From Odobenus rosmarus divergens (Eukaryota > Chordata > Mammalia > Carnivora > Odobenidae): a DNA stretch of 64,000 bases. Each line of letters starts with the position of its first letter. Position 1 is the stretch's first letter. Shown here in pieces: positions 11,390 through 24,800 of the stretch. The notes below the pieces were generated by a model that saw nothing but the letters and a program-made list of their open reading frames with translations, was not told the origin of the DNA and did no database searches. The translations under genes were made by a program, and so were the position numbers. Location of the stretch: the NCBI RefSeq assembly GCF_000321225.1, contig NW_004451412.1:482297-546296 (forward strand), in the 5' to 3' direction.

Positions 11390-12245
11390 ATGCTGGGATC
11401 TCATTTGGTGTTCACAGATTTGGTATTTAAGCAATAAAATTGGTTCACCTTCTTTTGTATAAGATTTGCAGTTGTGGGTGAACCAGGGCGTCTCTTACTT
11501 TCTTGTCATAGTCTAGCAGCTGTTGTTCACATAGCGTCTTTTTTCCCAAAGAAATCCAAACATCTACAAACACCATGTTAAAATAGAAAGCTCCGTCAGC
11601 TGTGACTCAGGTGCCTGAGTTCTGGTTTCAGTTCTGTCTTGGTCAAGTCTCCCTCTCATCCGGGCCCTCAGCTTCTGTTGTCCAAAGAGAGTCAGGTCGT
11701 GGACTGCGTAGTCACAGAAGGGCCCATGAGCAGTGACTGTCGGCTGTGCAAGGCCTGCCATCTGTTAGTGCAGACGATGCCCTGGATTAGCGCGCCACTT
11801 CAGCTGCTGGTTCGCCTGTAGAGAGAGCCATCGGAGATGTGCAGAGCAGCAGCCCGAGCCTCCGAGCAGCAGGGGTGGGTGGAGGAGCGTGTGCAGGCAG
11901 AATGGAGTGTAGGCTTGAAGTCGTCCGGGAGCTCAGGATTTTCAGTCCTACCCATTGATTTCCGCATTGTTTTTGAAGGATTTCTGATGTTACTCATTAG
12001 GGTCTAATGCACCACAGCTTTCCCCTAACCTGGACCTGACCTCACATAAAATCATACAGCACAGAGCCTGAGGGGTGATGGTAACAAAGAAACAGGAAAA
12101 AATGGGAGTTTTGTGGGAAACACTGATGACTTTGATTTCATTGATGTGGAGTTTGCAGACAGTGGGACAGCCAAGTAGCAGGGTCCACTACGTGGCTGGA
12201 CATGTGGGGAGGGGAGAGTGTAGTATTGGAGTCACACAGACCGTT
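11390..12245. other. Intronic sequence, no gene seen
   Basis: Single-copy looking, no recognised repeat or exon. Confidence 0.5.
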
Positions 12246-12261
12246 TTAAAAAGCGATGTTG

Positions 12262-12469
12262 GGCGCCTGGGTGGCTCAGTTGGTTAAGCGACTGCCTTCG
12301 GCTCAGGTCATGATCCTGGAGTCCCGGGATCGAGTCCCGCATCGGACTCCCTGCTCGGCAGGGAGTCTGCTTCTCCCTCTGACCCTCCCCCCTCTCATGT
12401 GCTCTCTCTCTCTCATTCTTTCTCTTAAATAAATAAATAAATAAATAAATCTTTAAAAAAATAAAAAAT
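12262..12469 (+). mobile_element. CAN-SINE
   Basis: Head GGGCGCCTGGGTGGCTCAGT, (AAAT)n tail; target duplication AAAAAGCGAT(G)TT on both sides. Confidence 0.93.
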
Positions 12470-12479
12470 AAAAAGCGAT

Positions 12480-13830
12480 TGTTGAAACCAGAGGAGTGGC
12501 CTTGGGTTGTTCCACTATCTATGCCTTTGAAAGGATAATGGTCGGAGTCAGCCAAGAATGAATGGGAAAGACCAAAAGCTGGGCTCTGCGAGCTGATTGG
12601 AGGCCTCTGAAGAGATATTTGAAACCTGAACCTCTCCACCAATAACAATAACATCAGTGACAACAGCAACAAAGCCAGGACAGAGATACAGAAATGAGAG
12701 TTATGACATCTCAGCCATGCTTTCTGTCCCTAGGGCCTCAGGAACTTCTACTGCCCAGACCTCCAAGTCCAAAGGGACCATTTTTCTGACCTCTTATAAG
12801 GCATGGCTGTGATTCTTCCCTGAACTAATGAAGACTTCCTCAGAGACCGGTGCTGTTACAAATTTCCCAAGTGGGCCTCTTTCTTTCCTTCTAGAGTTTG
12901 TTTTTACTATAGGTGCTTTGCATTTGACTTTAGATCTTGTTTAAATTTAAAGGACTGTTAAATGTATTGACAGTCCTTCATTTAAAAGTTAAAAATCTGG
13001 GGGATTTTAGAGGTCTTTATATATCTCTTCTCATGATCAAGAGGCTGCTCTGTATTCTTGGCATGGGAAGAGAAGGTTCCCACACAGCAAGTGCCATTTT
13101 TTTCTTTTGAGAACATAAAGCCTGAGGGAAAGTCGCAGCTTTGAGGCTCAAGGCCCTGCCTCTAGGTTCACTCATAATAAAAGGAAGGGGGAGGATTGGC
13201 CTGATTCGCAATCAGTTGTGAAAGATCTTTAAATGTCAAGAATAAAGAAGTCCCGATGAACTCTGCTAAGGTACAATTTGTGTTAAATTGCCCCACCACC
13301 TCCCAATCATGTAATTCCTAGTTCCCAGCTGTTAAGGACAATGATTCCACCAAACTCTTTGTTCATAAGAACATAGTTTCAAGCTGAGATCTCCACACGT
13401 GGCCTGTTCAGTTTGATTTTCAGCCCTGTTTCAAATTCTGGAACTCTGGGCAGTGTTTTTACCTACTTTTTGTCTCAGCTTCCCCTTCAGAGAAAAGGAT
13501 ATAATCTACATTGTAGAGTTGTTTGGAACCAGAACTGGTAACCATGATCACCAAAGATTTAAAATTATAGAATTTGCCAAGGATTTAATGTTAATTTGCA
13601 TTATGTAAACTGAAATATTTAGAGAGTGTTCATTCATATAACTAATAAGCCAGTTACCATTCTCCTCCACTGTTTCTTAGAGCTTTAAAATAGGACAAAA
13701 ACTAGATCTAAGAAGAAAAAGGTAGAAATGTTTTTGCTCACTTTGAAAAGTAATCCTCTTAAGAGTCATAGCCATATAAATAAGTAGGTTCTGACAAATG
13801 TAGAAACTTCATAAATATCAAAAAGTTACT
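12480..13830. other. Intronic sequence, no gene seen
   Basis: Single-copy looking, AT-rich from 12890 on. No splice-flanked open frame was found. Confidence 0.5.
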
Positions 13831-13834
13831 TAAT

Positions 13835-16290
13835 CACTCTGCTTCTGGCTGTGATGAAGTAGCATGTTGCAAATCAGTGCTCCCACCAAGAACAACTAGA
13901 AATGCAGATAGAATATTTAAACAAAGACATCTGTTTAAAGGCATCTCATTGCTGCAAATGCATCAGACTTGAACAGCGAGATACTGGAGAGAATGGAAGC
14001 CCACTGAATTGAGCCCACCTTTCTGCATATTGCTTCTCCCCTGTGGGCATTAGGTGACTCCTGGTGGGGAGCAAGAGACCAAAAAAAAAAAAAAAAAAAA
14101 GCCTGAGAGTGACTGCCAAGAGGAGAAGACAGCAGAGCTGTCGGCAATCTTCTGGAGCCTGGAATACAAAAACTGGAGTTTGTGGCTGCCGAGACAGCCA
14201 GGACTTGAAGGACTGAAATCCCCAAGAGAAGAGAAACTCAGAAGAAAGAATCTAAATCTAGGCAACAGTTTTCCTTCTGATGAATTTTTGATAAAGCTGC
14301 ACAAGGATAGAGGCTGAAAGGCAAGGCAGAGTTTTTGACAGTCTGTGATGTTGGAAAGATGAAAATTGGGGTCTACCAAGGAGGGGGACCTTAGGAAGCA
14401 ACCCAGGCTGTCAGCTGAGACAACAGGAGGCCTGTACCCTAGAAGTGAGCACAAAGCAGAGGTAGTCTGAGCCTTACAAAGATTGCTAACCAGCTGTGGT
14501 CAGTTCAGTCCCTAACAGGATTGAGGTGATCTGCTCTCCTCCACTAATGGCTGAAGGAGTGGGTGAGTCCTCTCTGGGAGGAGAGAACCCAGCCTCTATA
14601 ATGTTTCATTCTTGATATATAGAATTCAATAAAAAAATTACCAGTTGAGAAACAGACTATGAGAAAAACAAAATAATAGAAGTAGACCCAAAGATGATAA
14701 AGATACTGGAGTTTCAGATATTTAAATAATTGTGATTAATACATTCAATAAAATAATTGACAAGATAAGAGAATTTTGCCAGAGAACTGGAATCTATTAA
14801 AAAGAATCAAATGGAAATTCTAGATATGAAGAACGCTACTGAAATTAAGTGCTCAATAGATTGTTTTAACAGCAGATTAGATACAACTAAAGAGAGAATT
14901 AATGAGCTGAAGTCTAGGTCAGTAGAAAAATCCATACTAAGGGACATCTGAGTGGCTCAGTCGGTTAAGTGTCTGCCTTCAGCTCAGGTTATGATCCCAG
15001 AGTCCCGGGATCAAGTCCCTCATTGGGCTCCTTACTCATTGGGGAGCCTCCTTCTCCCTCTGCCTGCCACTTACCCTGCTTGTGCACCCCCTCTCTCTCT
15101 CTCTGACCAATAAATAAATAAAATCTTAAAAAAATAAAAGAAAAATCCATACTAAATCATACTGAGTAAAAAGAATTGACAGGTACAGAAAACAGCATGA
15201 GGACATATGGCTCATGGGGAGACATTCTAACATCAGAGAACCAGAGGAGGAATAAAGGAAAAAGAGGATAGAGGCAGTATTTGAAGGCTGAGAATTTTCC
15301 AGAACTGATGAAAGCCACAAGCAACAGGTTTAGGAAGTATTATGTATCCCCAGCTAGATAAATTAAAGGAAAATCACACTGGCCACAAGAGAGTAAAACT
15401 GCTGTAAACCAAGGCAAAGAGAAAAATCTTAATATCAGCTATAAATAAAAGATGATAGACTGCCTGTCTTTTCGAAGAAGCAGTGATATAACCTACAAAA
15501 ACTCTATAGGTTACAACATAACTTAATGGTAAAATATTGAATGCATTTTTGCTTAGTTCGGGAACATGACAAGTCTACCATCACGACTTCTCTTCAACTC
15601 TGTGAAGTTCCTAGATAATGCAATGTGACCAAAAAGAGGAAGGGAGGGAAAAAAAGGAAGGATGGATTTAAAATAAACAAAACTGCCTTTTGTCAAAGGC
15701 AACTTGCTTATATACATAGAAAATCCAAAAGAATCAAGTCATATTATAATTAATAAATTTAGCTAAGCCTAGTTTTAAGAACAATATGCAAAGATCAATT
15801 GTAATTTAATATTCCACCAATAAACAATTAAAAAATAAAAATTTTAGGCTATGCCATTTGCGGTCGGTTCACAAACATCAAATATGTAGGAATAAATCTA
15901 TCAAAATATGTATAAAGCCTCTACACACAACACTACAAAACATTACTGAGAGAAAGTAAGTGGGATTTAAACAAATGAAGGGATATCTGATGCTCATGGA
16001 TTAAAATATCAAGTATTGTAAAGATGTTAGTTATCCCACAATTTATCTGTAGATCTAATGCCATCACAAAAGCAATTCTAGGAGTATGTTGAAGTGTGTA
16101 TATGTATGTAAATTTATGCAGAAATGCAGAGATAAGAATAGCTATCTTGACAAAAAAAAATCAAAGCTGGAGAAGTTAAACTACTAGATACCAACACTCA
16201 TTAAAAAGCTGTAGTAATTAAGACAGAGTGGGATTATTGTAGTAAAAATAGACAAGTAGACCAATGGAAATGAGGCCAGAAACAGATCCA
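13835..16290 (+). mobile_element. Old L1/HAL1-like fragments
   Basis: 14750-14930 looks like L1 ORF1 (CTGGAATCTATTAAAAAGAA, then GAGAGAATTAATGAGCTGAA) and 15700-16290 like decayed ORF2 (GTCGGTTCACAAACATCAAA and AGCTGTAGTAATTAAGACAG). Jumps in position suggest one or more decayed L1M/HAL1 copies. Heavily broken. An A20 run lies at 14081-14100. Confidence 0.6.
14941..15139 (+). mobile_element. CAN-SINE in old L1
   Basis: Head GGGACATCTGAGTGGCTCAG, tail AATAAATAAATAAAATCTTA; target duplication AAAAATCCATACTAA on both sides. Confidence 0.92.
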
Positions 16291-16295
16291 CATGT

Positions 16296-16510
16296 ATACA
16301 GTCACTTCATTCATTGCAAGTCACCCACTGTCTTCAAGCCTTAGTTTCCTCTTCTGGAAATACGCTTCATACTAGCGCCTACCACATACGGTTTAAATAT
16401 TATGTGTCAAAAGGACTCAGATATTACACTAGAGAGGTTAGCACATACACAAGGGACATAGCAAGTGTCCGATAAAACCTAGCCAGTATTAATATTACCA
16501 TTGTGACTGC
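16296..16510 (+). mobile_element. MIR fragment
   Basis: CAAGTCACCCACTGTCTTCA, CCTTAGTTTCCTCTTCTGGA and GCCAGTATTAATATTACC follow the MIR order. Confidence 0.6.
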
Positions 16511-18300
16511 CACTATTATTGTGATTATCACTACTGCTATCATTACTGTTCATTTTTCTCTGTTTTTCAATGTGATTATCTGGAGGTGAGGAATGGATGG
16601 ACATTCGTTGTGGTTGGCAGCAAGGAATATTTGGGGTAACACAGAAGGGTAGGAGAGTGTCGATTCTTAGCCTACCTGGAAAAAGAATGGGATCAGGGAG
16701 ATCAAGCTCATGATTCAGTCAAGGTTGCCTTAGAAACTGGAATGGGATTTGGCCTACCACCAGAGTGATGTGGCCACACAACTGTAGTACACATTTGTTA
16801 GTAAACATTTATTAAGCTTCTAAAATGACTTGTGTATATATGTGTTTGTAAGGATATTTGAAAGCATGTTTATGTGTCTAAGCCACTTGTAAAAACACTG
16901 TGTAGACATGAAGTTGGTTGTGTCTTCTCCCATCTGAATCATAGCCAGTAATCTGATGTTTAGACGGAATATTAAAAGATTTGATTCTCTTCTGATGGCA
17001 CTTCCTATAAAAGATTTGATTCTGTAACTTTAGATGAAAAGTTTATTTCATAGCCTCTTTAGGTAAGCCTTGTTGTTCATTTTGTAACAGAGGCCACAGA
17101 GTCTCTGAAGACAGGGAGATAAGGAGATATTTAATTCTTTTCACATTCATATCCTAGACAGTGCCTCCTCTTTCATAAAGTGGGTTGCCGCTGTATGGTG
17201 TCTGGTGTTATTTAGCTGAAAGCTTACCCGTTCTTCTAGCTATTTAGTATCTCTAATCCTCCCAGGTTCCAGTCCACATGGCATTTGCGTCCTGTCTTCC
17301 CCTCCCATTGGCCCCCCCCACACCCTCTTTCACTCACTAGAGGGAAGACTCTAAGACCTTCCGCTGCTTTGAAACACTTCCGCTGGCTGGTGAGAGACTG
17401 TTCTCTGCAGCTCATTTTCTCATCTACGACTTCTATTCCGATGACTTTAGATAAGGTTATTTGTCCCCTGAGTTCCATCTGCAACAAGAGGTTGGGGTTG
17501 AAATGACGGGAGTAAAACTCTCGGCGATTTTTCATCAGGGTGGGGGTTGGAGGCAGCTATTACTGGTATTGATGAGGGTCACCCACCCAGGAGGCTAGCA
17601 TCCAAGTTTTTCATTTCTCAACCTCATATGCTTTTCGAAGACAGGATTTGGTACTCAGTCTTCCTCACTCCGTCTAGATTTGGTCAGGACCCTGCCTGCT
17701 GCATGTCTGTGACTGAGTTTAGAAGGCCCAGCTGGAGGTGCCTTTCCCCCCATTGCTGGCCCCGGGTCACTGATAAAAGCTCCAGGCTCTAAGGAGGGGA
17801 GCGGGAGGTGCCGTCTCACCTGGGAGTCCGCCTGCGCACCTGGCACCATGGGAATGTACCTGCCCTGCCTCCAGGAGAGGGTGTGGTTCTGCCTGCCCCT
17901 GGGAGCAGCCTTCTCAGAGAGCAGTTAGTAGCCGAGGCTGAGTGAGGAACAGTGAGCTTCTGCTGCTCCTCTTCCTGCAGCCCCTCTGCCAGGCGGAACT
18001 CCGGACTCCATGAAGCACAACGCTTCAACTGAAACGTGCTTACTGTTGGGTACCTACCATTTATGAGCCGCTCAGTGTGCATGAATCCCATCGGGATTGC
18101 CCCAACGCGCGTTTCTCTTCAAGTCCAGCCCCAGAGACTCTTCCTGTAGGCCCAACCAGCAATTCTGGGCTGTGTCAAGTCTTTGTTTTAGATGTACGGG
18201 TCTTTCTAACAATTTGATTGTCATCTGAAAGAGAGAATCTCTTGCCTCTAACCTCTAGATCTGCATGTGACTTCAAAAGTGTTGGCTGACAGGACTTACT
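16510..18300. other. Intronic sequence before first CRACD coding exon
   Basis: Single-copy looking. GC rises between 17250 and 18150. No exon with convincing splice sites and known similarity was recognised. Confidence 0.45.
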
Positions 18301-18322
18301 GGGGGAAAATGGATAGCAGCAG

Positions 18323-18367
18323 CTCGTCAGGCTCGTCAGGCTCATCAGGCTCGTCAGGCTCGTCAGG
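18323..18367 (+). repeat. 9-bp minisatellite, 5 copies
   Basis: CTCGTCAGG repeated five times (third copy CTCATCAGG), 320 bp upstream of the first CRACD coding exon. Confidence 0.95.
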
Positions 18368-18685
18368 ACATGGGCTCCTCCAGTTACAATTCCTGCCAGG
18401 GCCTCGGGTACCAGGTCCTCTACAAGTCAAGAGCTGTCTTTGAGTTCTCTCCTTGAGTGGCTCTAAAACCTGTGTTGGAGACATGCTCCCTTATTTCTGG
18501 GAGACCCTTTCTCCTACCCAGCTACTTGGCTGACCCCTCGCAGAAAAGGACACAATGCTGGAAGTGCTCTCTGAATGAGACAGGGGTTGTGGGGGGAGTC
18601 CCCTAAATCAGAAGGAACAGGAAGCTGAATTGCCAAAAGAATTATTATCATCCTAATAAAATGAAGCACATGATTTGCATTCCAG

Positions 18686-18821
18686 GTCCTTCAACTATTC
18701 TATGGGAACCCGGGCATTTTCCCATGACAGTATTTTTATCCCTGATGGGGGAGCAGAAAGTGAGCAGACAGTTCAAGCAATGTCACAGGACAACATCCTG
18801 GGCAAAGTCAAAACTCTTCAG
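18686..18821 (+). CDS. CRACD: CRACD first coding exon (residues 1-40)
   Basis: The exon starts after TTCCAG at 18685 and carries 16 nt of 5' UTR before ATG 18702. It ends in CAG at 18821, followed by the donor GTAAGA. The product starts MGTRAFSHDSIFIPDGG, the known CRACD N-terminus, and ends in phase 0. The start context is mixed (-3 is T, +4 is G). The 16 UTR nucleotides are open in the same frame, so the true start depends on the upstream exon, which is not in this window; the known protein start supports 18702. The pyrimidine tract before the acceptor is weak and A-rich. Confidence 0.93.
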
Positions 18822-21800
18822 GTAAGACAGCTTGAGATTGGCAAGTCAGACTTAGGAGGGGGCCCGCGATGGTGGGAAGTGGGAAGTGGGAACATCCCGA
18901 GAGTGGCCTTGAGTAAGGGATCGGGAGATCCAAGGGGAGCTTCTGGTGGGAATTTTTGCTCTCTCAACCCTGACTCTGTTCTCTGGAAGCCTTCTGTCCA
19001 CCTGGGAGAGGTACGTCATCACCATTGTACCCACCTGCATAACAACTCCACTCCTATTCTGTCGAGTTGTTCCCTCATTTTTAACTGCATGTCATGAGGA
19101 CAGGTACCCAAGAGAAGCTGCAGGACTTGGTGGGAGGGGAGAGTTGGAAATGTGGCCCATAATCCCTGAACACAGGGTTGACTGTTAGCTGAGGGCATGC
19201 ACAGCACATCTCCATACTTGGACAGTGAATGGTGAGACTCTATTATTTGCCGTATTTGTAAATCTGGCTCCCCCTGAGCCACCCTGTCTTGGAGGAATGC
19301 CGGGCAGCTCTTAAACCTCCCTCCTGTTCATGCTGCAGAGCCAGGCAGTTTTCCTCTATAAAATTGACTCAGGTGGTAACTCCTTAATAATGAAGATATA
19401 ATAAAACAATTACTCACTAAATGTGATTGAGATCATGGGAAATCCAGGGAAAGCAAGAGGAGCAGAGACACCTGGGATCTGACCATGTAGGTTTGCCTGA
19501 TAGCCTGGTAGAATTCACTCACCTGACAGAAGTGCCCAAGCAAGCACTTCTCTGAGGTGGGAAGGCTTGGAGGAGATCCAAGTTACGAACGGGGGACTCT
19601 GGTTTGCTGGTTTCCAACTGTCTGTAAGTCTACAATAACGAATGTATAAATGAATGAATGGGGGGCGGACAGCTGGCTTGAGTAGCTGCCAATACAATGA
19701 AGCAGTGTACTCAAAGGAAATTTTCTATTTTCTTGAAATGTTCTTGTTTCTACTGAACATTAGCTATGCATTTTGTGATCTGTGTTTGGTTACATGTCCA
19801 CACACACTCAGCTGAATATAGCATATAGAAGGCGGGAAAATAGCTAACACCCTGGAACCATACCCGAACGTGCCTGGATCTTTATACCTACTGCCAGCCA
19901 TGGCCCAGGGCCCCTGTCCTGCCCTCAGAGCTAACGTAGTCCCTTCCTTCAGATTCCAGCATGTCCTAACCAGGTTCTGCTCTTAGTTCTTCCTGGCTGC
20001 GCTGCTACATGTGTCTAGACTCAGAAGAAAAAGCAAGCCGTCACTTTTCCTAGGTTGGAGAAGAGGAAGGGGTGGTGATCACCAAAGAAAACGGTGGACG
20101 CCCTCCCCATATTACCTTCCCTTCGTGAAGTTTTTTGATTCCTGGACTGTTATTCCTAAGAAGTTCTGAACTCCTGGCTCATAAATATGCCCTTTCCAAG
20201 TGGAGTGACTTCCAGAGTTCAGTCCATGAAACAGCTGTATTTTATAAGGGCTTTCGAGGAGCTCTTTAAAAATTAGATACTAGTGTGTTGTCTTAAATGC
20301 TGTCTGTGCTAACATCACACCGCATGCCACTGCCCCTCCAGGAAGTGGATTTGGAATTGGGAAAAATATATAATTCTGCACTGTTGAAACTCAATAAAAA
20401 TATGTGAGTGCCTGTTATTCCGAGGCACACTGCAAGGCACAAGTTTAAAGAATCAGGTCTCACAATTAAAATGTAAAACAACCAACTTCCCTGAAGCAAC
20501 AGTTCTATTAACAGAAAGAAAGTTGTGAGGAAAGCAGAATAACTAAGCTGAGTGCTCTCCTTTGGACAATATCTCCTCATCCGAGGTCTGCCTAATTTTG
20601 CTTCTGCTGTGTATTCATAATCTTCCTCACAGCTCTCTAGTTATACTTTTAAAAACTAAAGAGGCTTTGCTCTTTGAGGAGGGAAATGGGGACCATTATC
20701 ATAGAAAATGTGATTTTTGGAGTGACATTAAGATATAACTGTATCACCCCCAAAAGACTGTGCTTTATTTTTCAGTCGACTAAGCAGTATGTTCCTGGTA
20801 AGTCATAGAAATAGTAGTTAACTTTATTAACTTGCATGAATGCTTTGCATTTTTCCATGACAACATTATGCTGGTATTGATGCTTAGTAAGCAGCATAAA
20901 AGACCGCCCCCTCGTAGACTCCAGCATGGAATGAGGGTGTTAGTTATGTCAGAGGCATGTATGTTTTTTATGTTCGATATCGTGTTTGTGTATGTATGTA
21001 TGTTTATTAAAAACAGAGAGAGGAAAGTCACAGATACCTATTTGACAGTGGACGTCCTGGCAGGCTGATTAGCCACCATTATTAAGACATTCTTTTGAAA
21101 TGAGATTTCTATCATAATGCCATCTCGGGGGGCGGAGGGGGGGGCGCGGGGAAGCCATTTTTCTCTGGCCTAAGAAACTTCCCAGCCCTTGGAAACCCCA
21201 GAACTGTGCGTGTACTGACTGCGTTTGGAAAGGTTGCCCTCTAGTGTCCACACGTGGTCATCCCAGCTTGGCCGGCCAGCCTAACGTGGCACCGCGGTGG
21301 TCTGTAACCTGTCTACTGAGTGCAGAATGAATGAATGCAGCGTGAATAAGCCTGCATTTTCTGAATCAAGTGAATCTATCACCAGCCAAAATTTCTGTGG
21401 CAAATCATTGACCCTTTACAAGAAAAATGACTTTTTTTCCTGAGTATAAAAATACTACATGTTTGTAGGGAGAACAAATTCTAATATACAGGAGAGTTAT
21501 AGGGGCCAGAACAACAGTGATGCCCTTTTTGAAGACCCTACACATAACAGTCAGCTGTTCCATGGCCATGGGTGAAATAAAAATTCTGTGCCCGGCCTTC
21601 CCCACCACCTGGCTGTGTGGCCTCCAGGGAAGTCATTGAAGCTCTCTGCCCCTCATCATCCCCATCTGAAAAATAAGGGGATGAATATGATGGATGATCT
21701 GGCTCCTCCAGTTCTTAAAGTCTGCCATCTGTACGAAATCACTGCTCACCTGCTGTAGCACGGAGTGGTTTGGTAAGCTTCACACTTGGTTGCATTTGGA

Positions 21801-24800
21801 GTGCAGTGACCTTGATGTTCCTTACAGCTGCCCAGATCACAGACCAGGGAGAGGCCTGCTTATTTCAGATCAGACCCAGGCTATGAAGTGGGTAACAACT
21901 GATGATAAAACTCAGGCAGGAACATCGGAGTCTAAGCCTGCAGGTGGTTTTTAGAATTATACCACACCTTTGTCAGAAAATGCTAACTCTGTTAGTCCAC
22001 GGACTATTTAGCCCAGGAGGGAAAGCCTCCATTTTCAGTAGCCGCTGACTCCTGAGGAGCTGGGTTTCACTTAAAAATGCCGAAGTGTCATATGTTGGAG
22101 GATTTTGACACCTCATGCTGCTGTCAAGGACACAAAGACTGAATACCCATTCTTAGCCGCTTCTGCATAGAGCAGATGTCTTTAAATCTATATGCTTTTT
22201 CTTTTGCCTCTCTTTAAAAATTCATTTTCACTATGGGTGTATCTGTAGTTCACTCAAGAGGACAGCAACTTCATTTTTCCTCTGCTTTGTTCTCACGGCC
22301 ATGGTCTAAAGGGTGGCTGTGAGAAATCTGGGGGAACTTAAATACTGGCAGTGTGAGAGCTGCAGAATATGATGTGCTTGGAATTCCCACACCATAGGAA
22401 AAAGCCTTATAAATATGGATGTGCATTCCTATAACATCATTCTCTGGCATTCCATATTACAACAAAATGGCCCAATTTGAATGAGTAAAATATAGTCTCT
22501 TTTAGCTCACATTCCAGTCCTCACAGTAACCCCATTCACAGCTGCAGGCGGCGTGGCCCGTCGCTGTAGGCGCAGTGTCCCCGCTCCCGTCCGGCTGTGC
22601 TTGCAGTGTAGATAAAGGGCTCCTGGGGAGTAGAGAAGGTGGAGGGAATGGTCGTCCGAACAGCTGGTTGTCAGGGATTGCTTCTATCAAAGTTCCTCTC
22701 ATGACAATGCCTGAGTAGTGGACAGAACTAAAGTCACAAAAAAAGTCACACTGATCCCTACATTCAAGTCACGTGACACCCGAGATTGCCAAATAGGTTT
22801 CAGCAGTCACCTTTTAATTGTCGTTAAATCACACAGTGTCTGGACAGCCCTATCTCCTTTGAGTCAGCTGAAGGAAACCTTGGATCAGGAACCGCAGGGA
22901 GGGAAGAATGCAGGTGCAGGAGCCTCGGCCTTGAGAACCTGAGGTTCAGTCACCATGGCCTTGGACCCTAAGGCCTACCCTGGCCTAGTTCTGCGGTCTC
23001 ATCCCTGACAGCTGCAGGTGTGTGTGTCTAGGAAGGCAGCCCTTTGTCTGGACAGAGAGGCCGCAGCTCGATCCCTGAACTCGGCCAGCATTTCTGTGAT
23101 GACCTGGGTCCTCCCCTCCTCCATCCCCCGAAGCTCGCAGCCACCAGCCTGAATTTATTTTTTCTAGAGGGATTTTAAATCAGTGGCTTTACAGAAATGC
23201 ACACTGTTATTCTCAAAGACAACAGCATTGTGTTTCTTTTGCCAGGATGCACATCTCTGTGACGTAAATCATCCCTTCGATACACACACATTCCCATTCC
23301 CACCCTTCACCTCTTCTTGCCTCCCTCTCTCCCCACCCTCGACTGGGTACCTGCCGCCAGGCCCACACCCCACGCCCCTGCACCCTCCTCTCGGCTCACC
23401 TCTTTGACTTCATTCTCCACTTAGCTCTTAACACCACCCTCTCCACTTCCTAGCTTCGTCCCGTGTGCCCTATTTCTTCTGTTCTCATTCCATCAATTTC
23501 CTCTTTCCATTCTCTCGTAGCTTTTCCATTGCTCACCATGACAGCCATCCTATCTTTGGAGCTTATTTCCATCTAGGCTGCGATTACATTGTGTCATATG
23601 CTTGGTTGTCTCTTAAGCATCAGGGTGGACCAACATCAGTATTTTAAAAGGTGCCCTAATGAAGAAAAATACCAGCATATTCATTCTTTTTTTGTGATGG
23701 TGGCAAAAACCCCTAACTGGCATTGACTGTTAGGCCAAGTTCTCCTTGGAAACTCGTTAAAGAATTATTCTTTCTATTATAACTAGAAGAAATACCCTCA
23801 TTTTAGTCGTTCAGGAGCATTGAGAGATGGCAGACCCTGACAACAGGAGGTCTCAGTCTAAGGGGATTTAGAACACTTTCCAGCTCTCGGCCAACGCTCC
23901 TAGAGCAGGGATAACTGGTAGACCGAAGGCTGGGCTGGGAGTCCCAGAGGGAGGGCCTGCTAGGGCTTTCACTAGGACACAGGAACCATGCCACCTCCTC
24001 TGCCCGGGTTCCGGCCCCTCTCCCACAGGTCAGCAGAGTGAGATGGGCCTGTGACTCCGTTACACCGTGTCCTCTTGTCTGGCTCCATCGGCTGCTCTAA
24101 CCGTGCCTGCTTATTGATCTGCTTAGAGTAGATACTAACTGCCGCTTCCTGCTAAACTGGTTTTGAGCAGACACCCTTTTTCAGCCTTCTCCTCCCCAAA
24201 ACCCTTTCAGGCTGCTCAAGCTGTACTTCACGGGCTGAACTTGGGGCTTTTGATGTGTGCTCCTTCCCTGTGGTGCCAGGGGAGCCAGGCTCAGGCTGAA
24301 ATAGCAGCAGATCAAACACAAGTCCTCTGTCTTTCTGTGCTCCTGACTTGGCATGCTGGGGTGCCCTGGGGTGCGGGGAGGGCAGTCTTGGGCTCATCTT
24401 TTCCATATTTCTGCAGTCTCACTGTCTACCATGCAGGGCCGAGGGGGGAGCTGGGCACGAGCGGGTGGATTTAGTACCCTTGAATTCAGAAGGGGCATTT
24501 CCCTCAAGGGATTCCCCTGCCAGGGAACTTGGACAAGGTCTTAAAAATGCTGCATCATCTTTATTTCTGCCCCTAGAGGAATAAAGAAGCGCAATGTCAA
24601 ATTTGTGAGAACCTGTGGGATGCGATGCAAATAACACTGACTCTGGTTTTAGGAGACCCGGCCTCAAATCCCTTTGGGGTCACACTTTCTTTCCATAAGC
24701 TTGGGCCAGTCACCTCTCCCCACTGGACCTCTGACATTTTTTATAAAATGAGGGGGCTGGACTATGTGATTACTAAGGCTCTTTGCGGCTCTATGGGATT

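Noticed and set aside
18323..18367. Short regular repeat resembling an array
   Set aside because: Direct 9-bp repeats without spacers; not a CRISPR array and the genome is eukaryotic.
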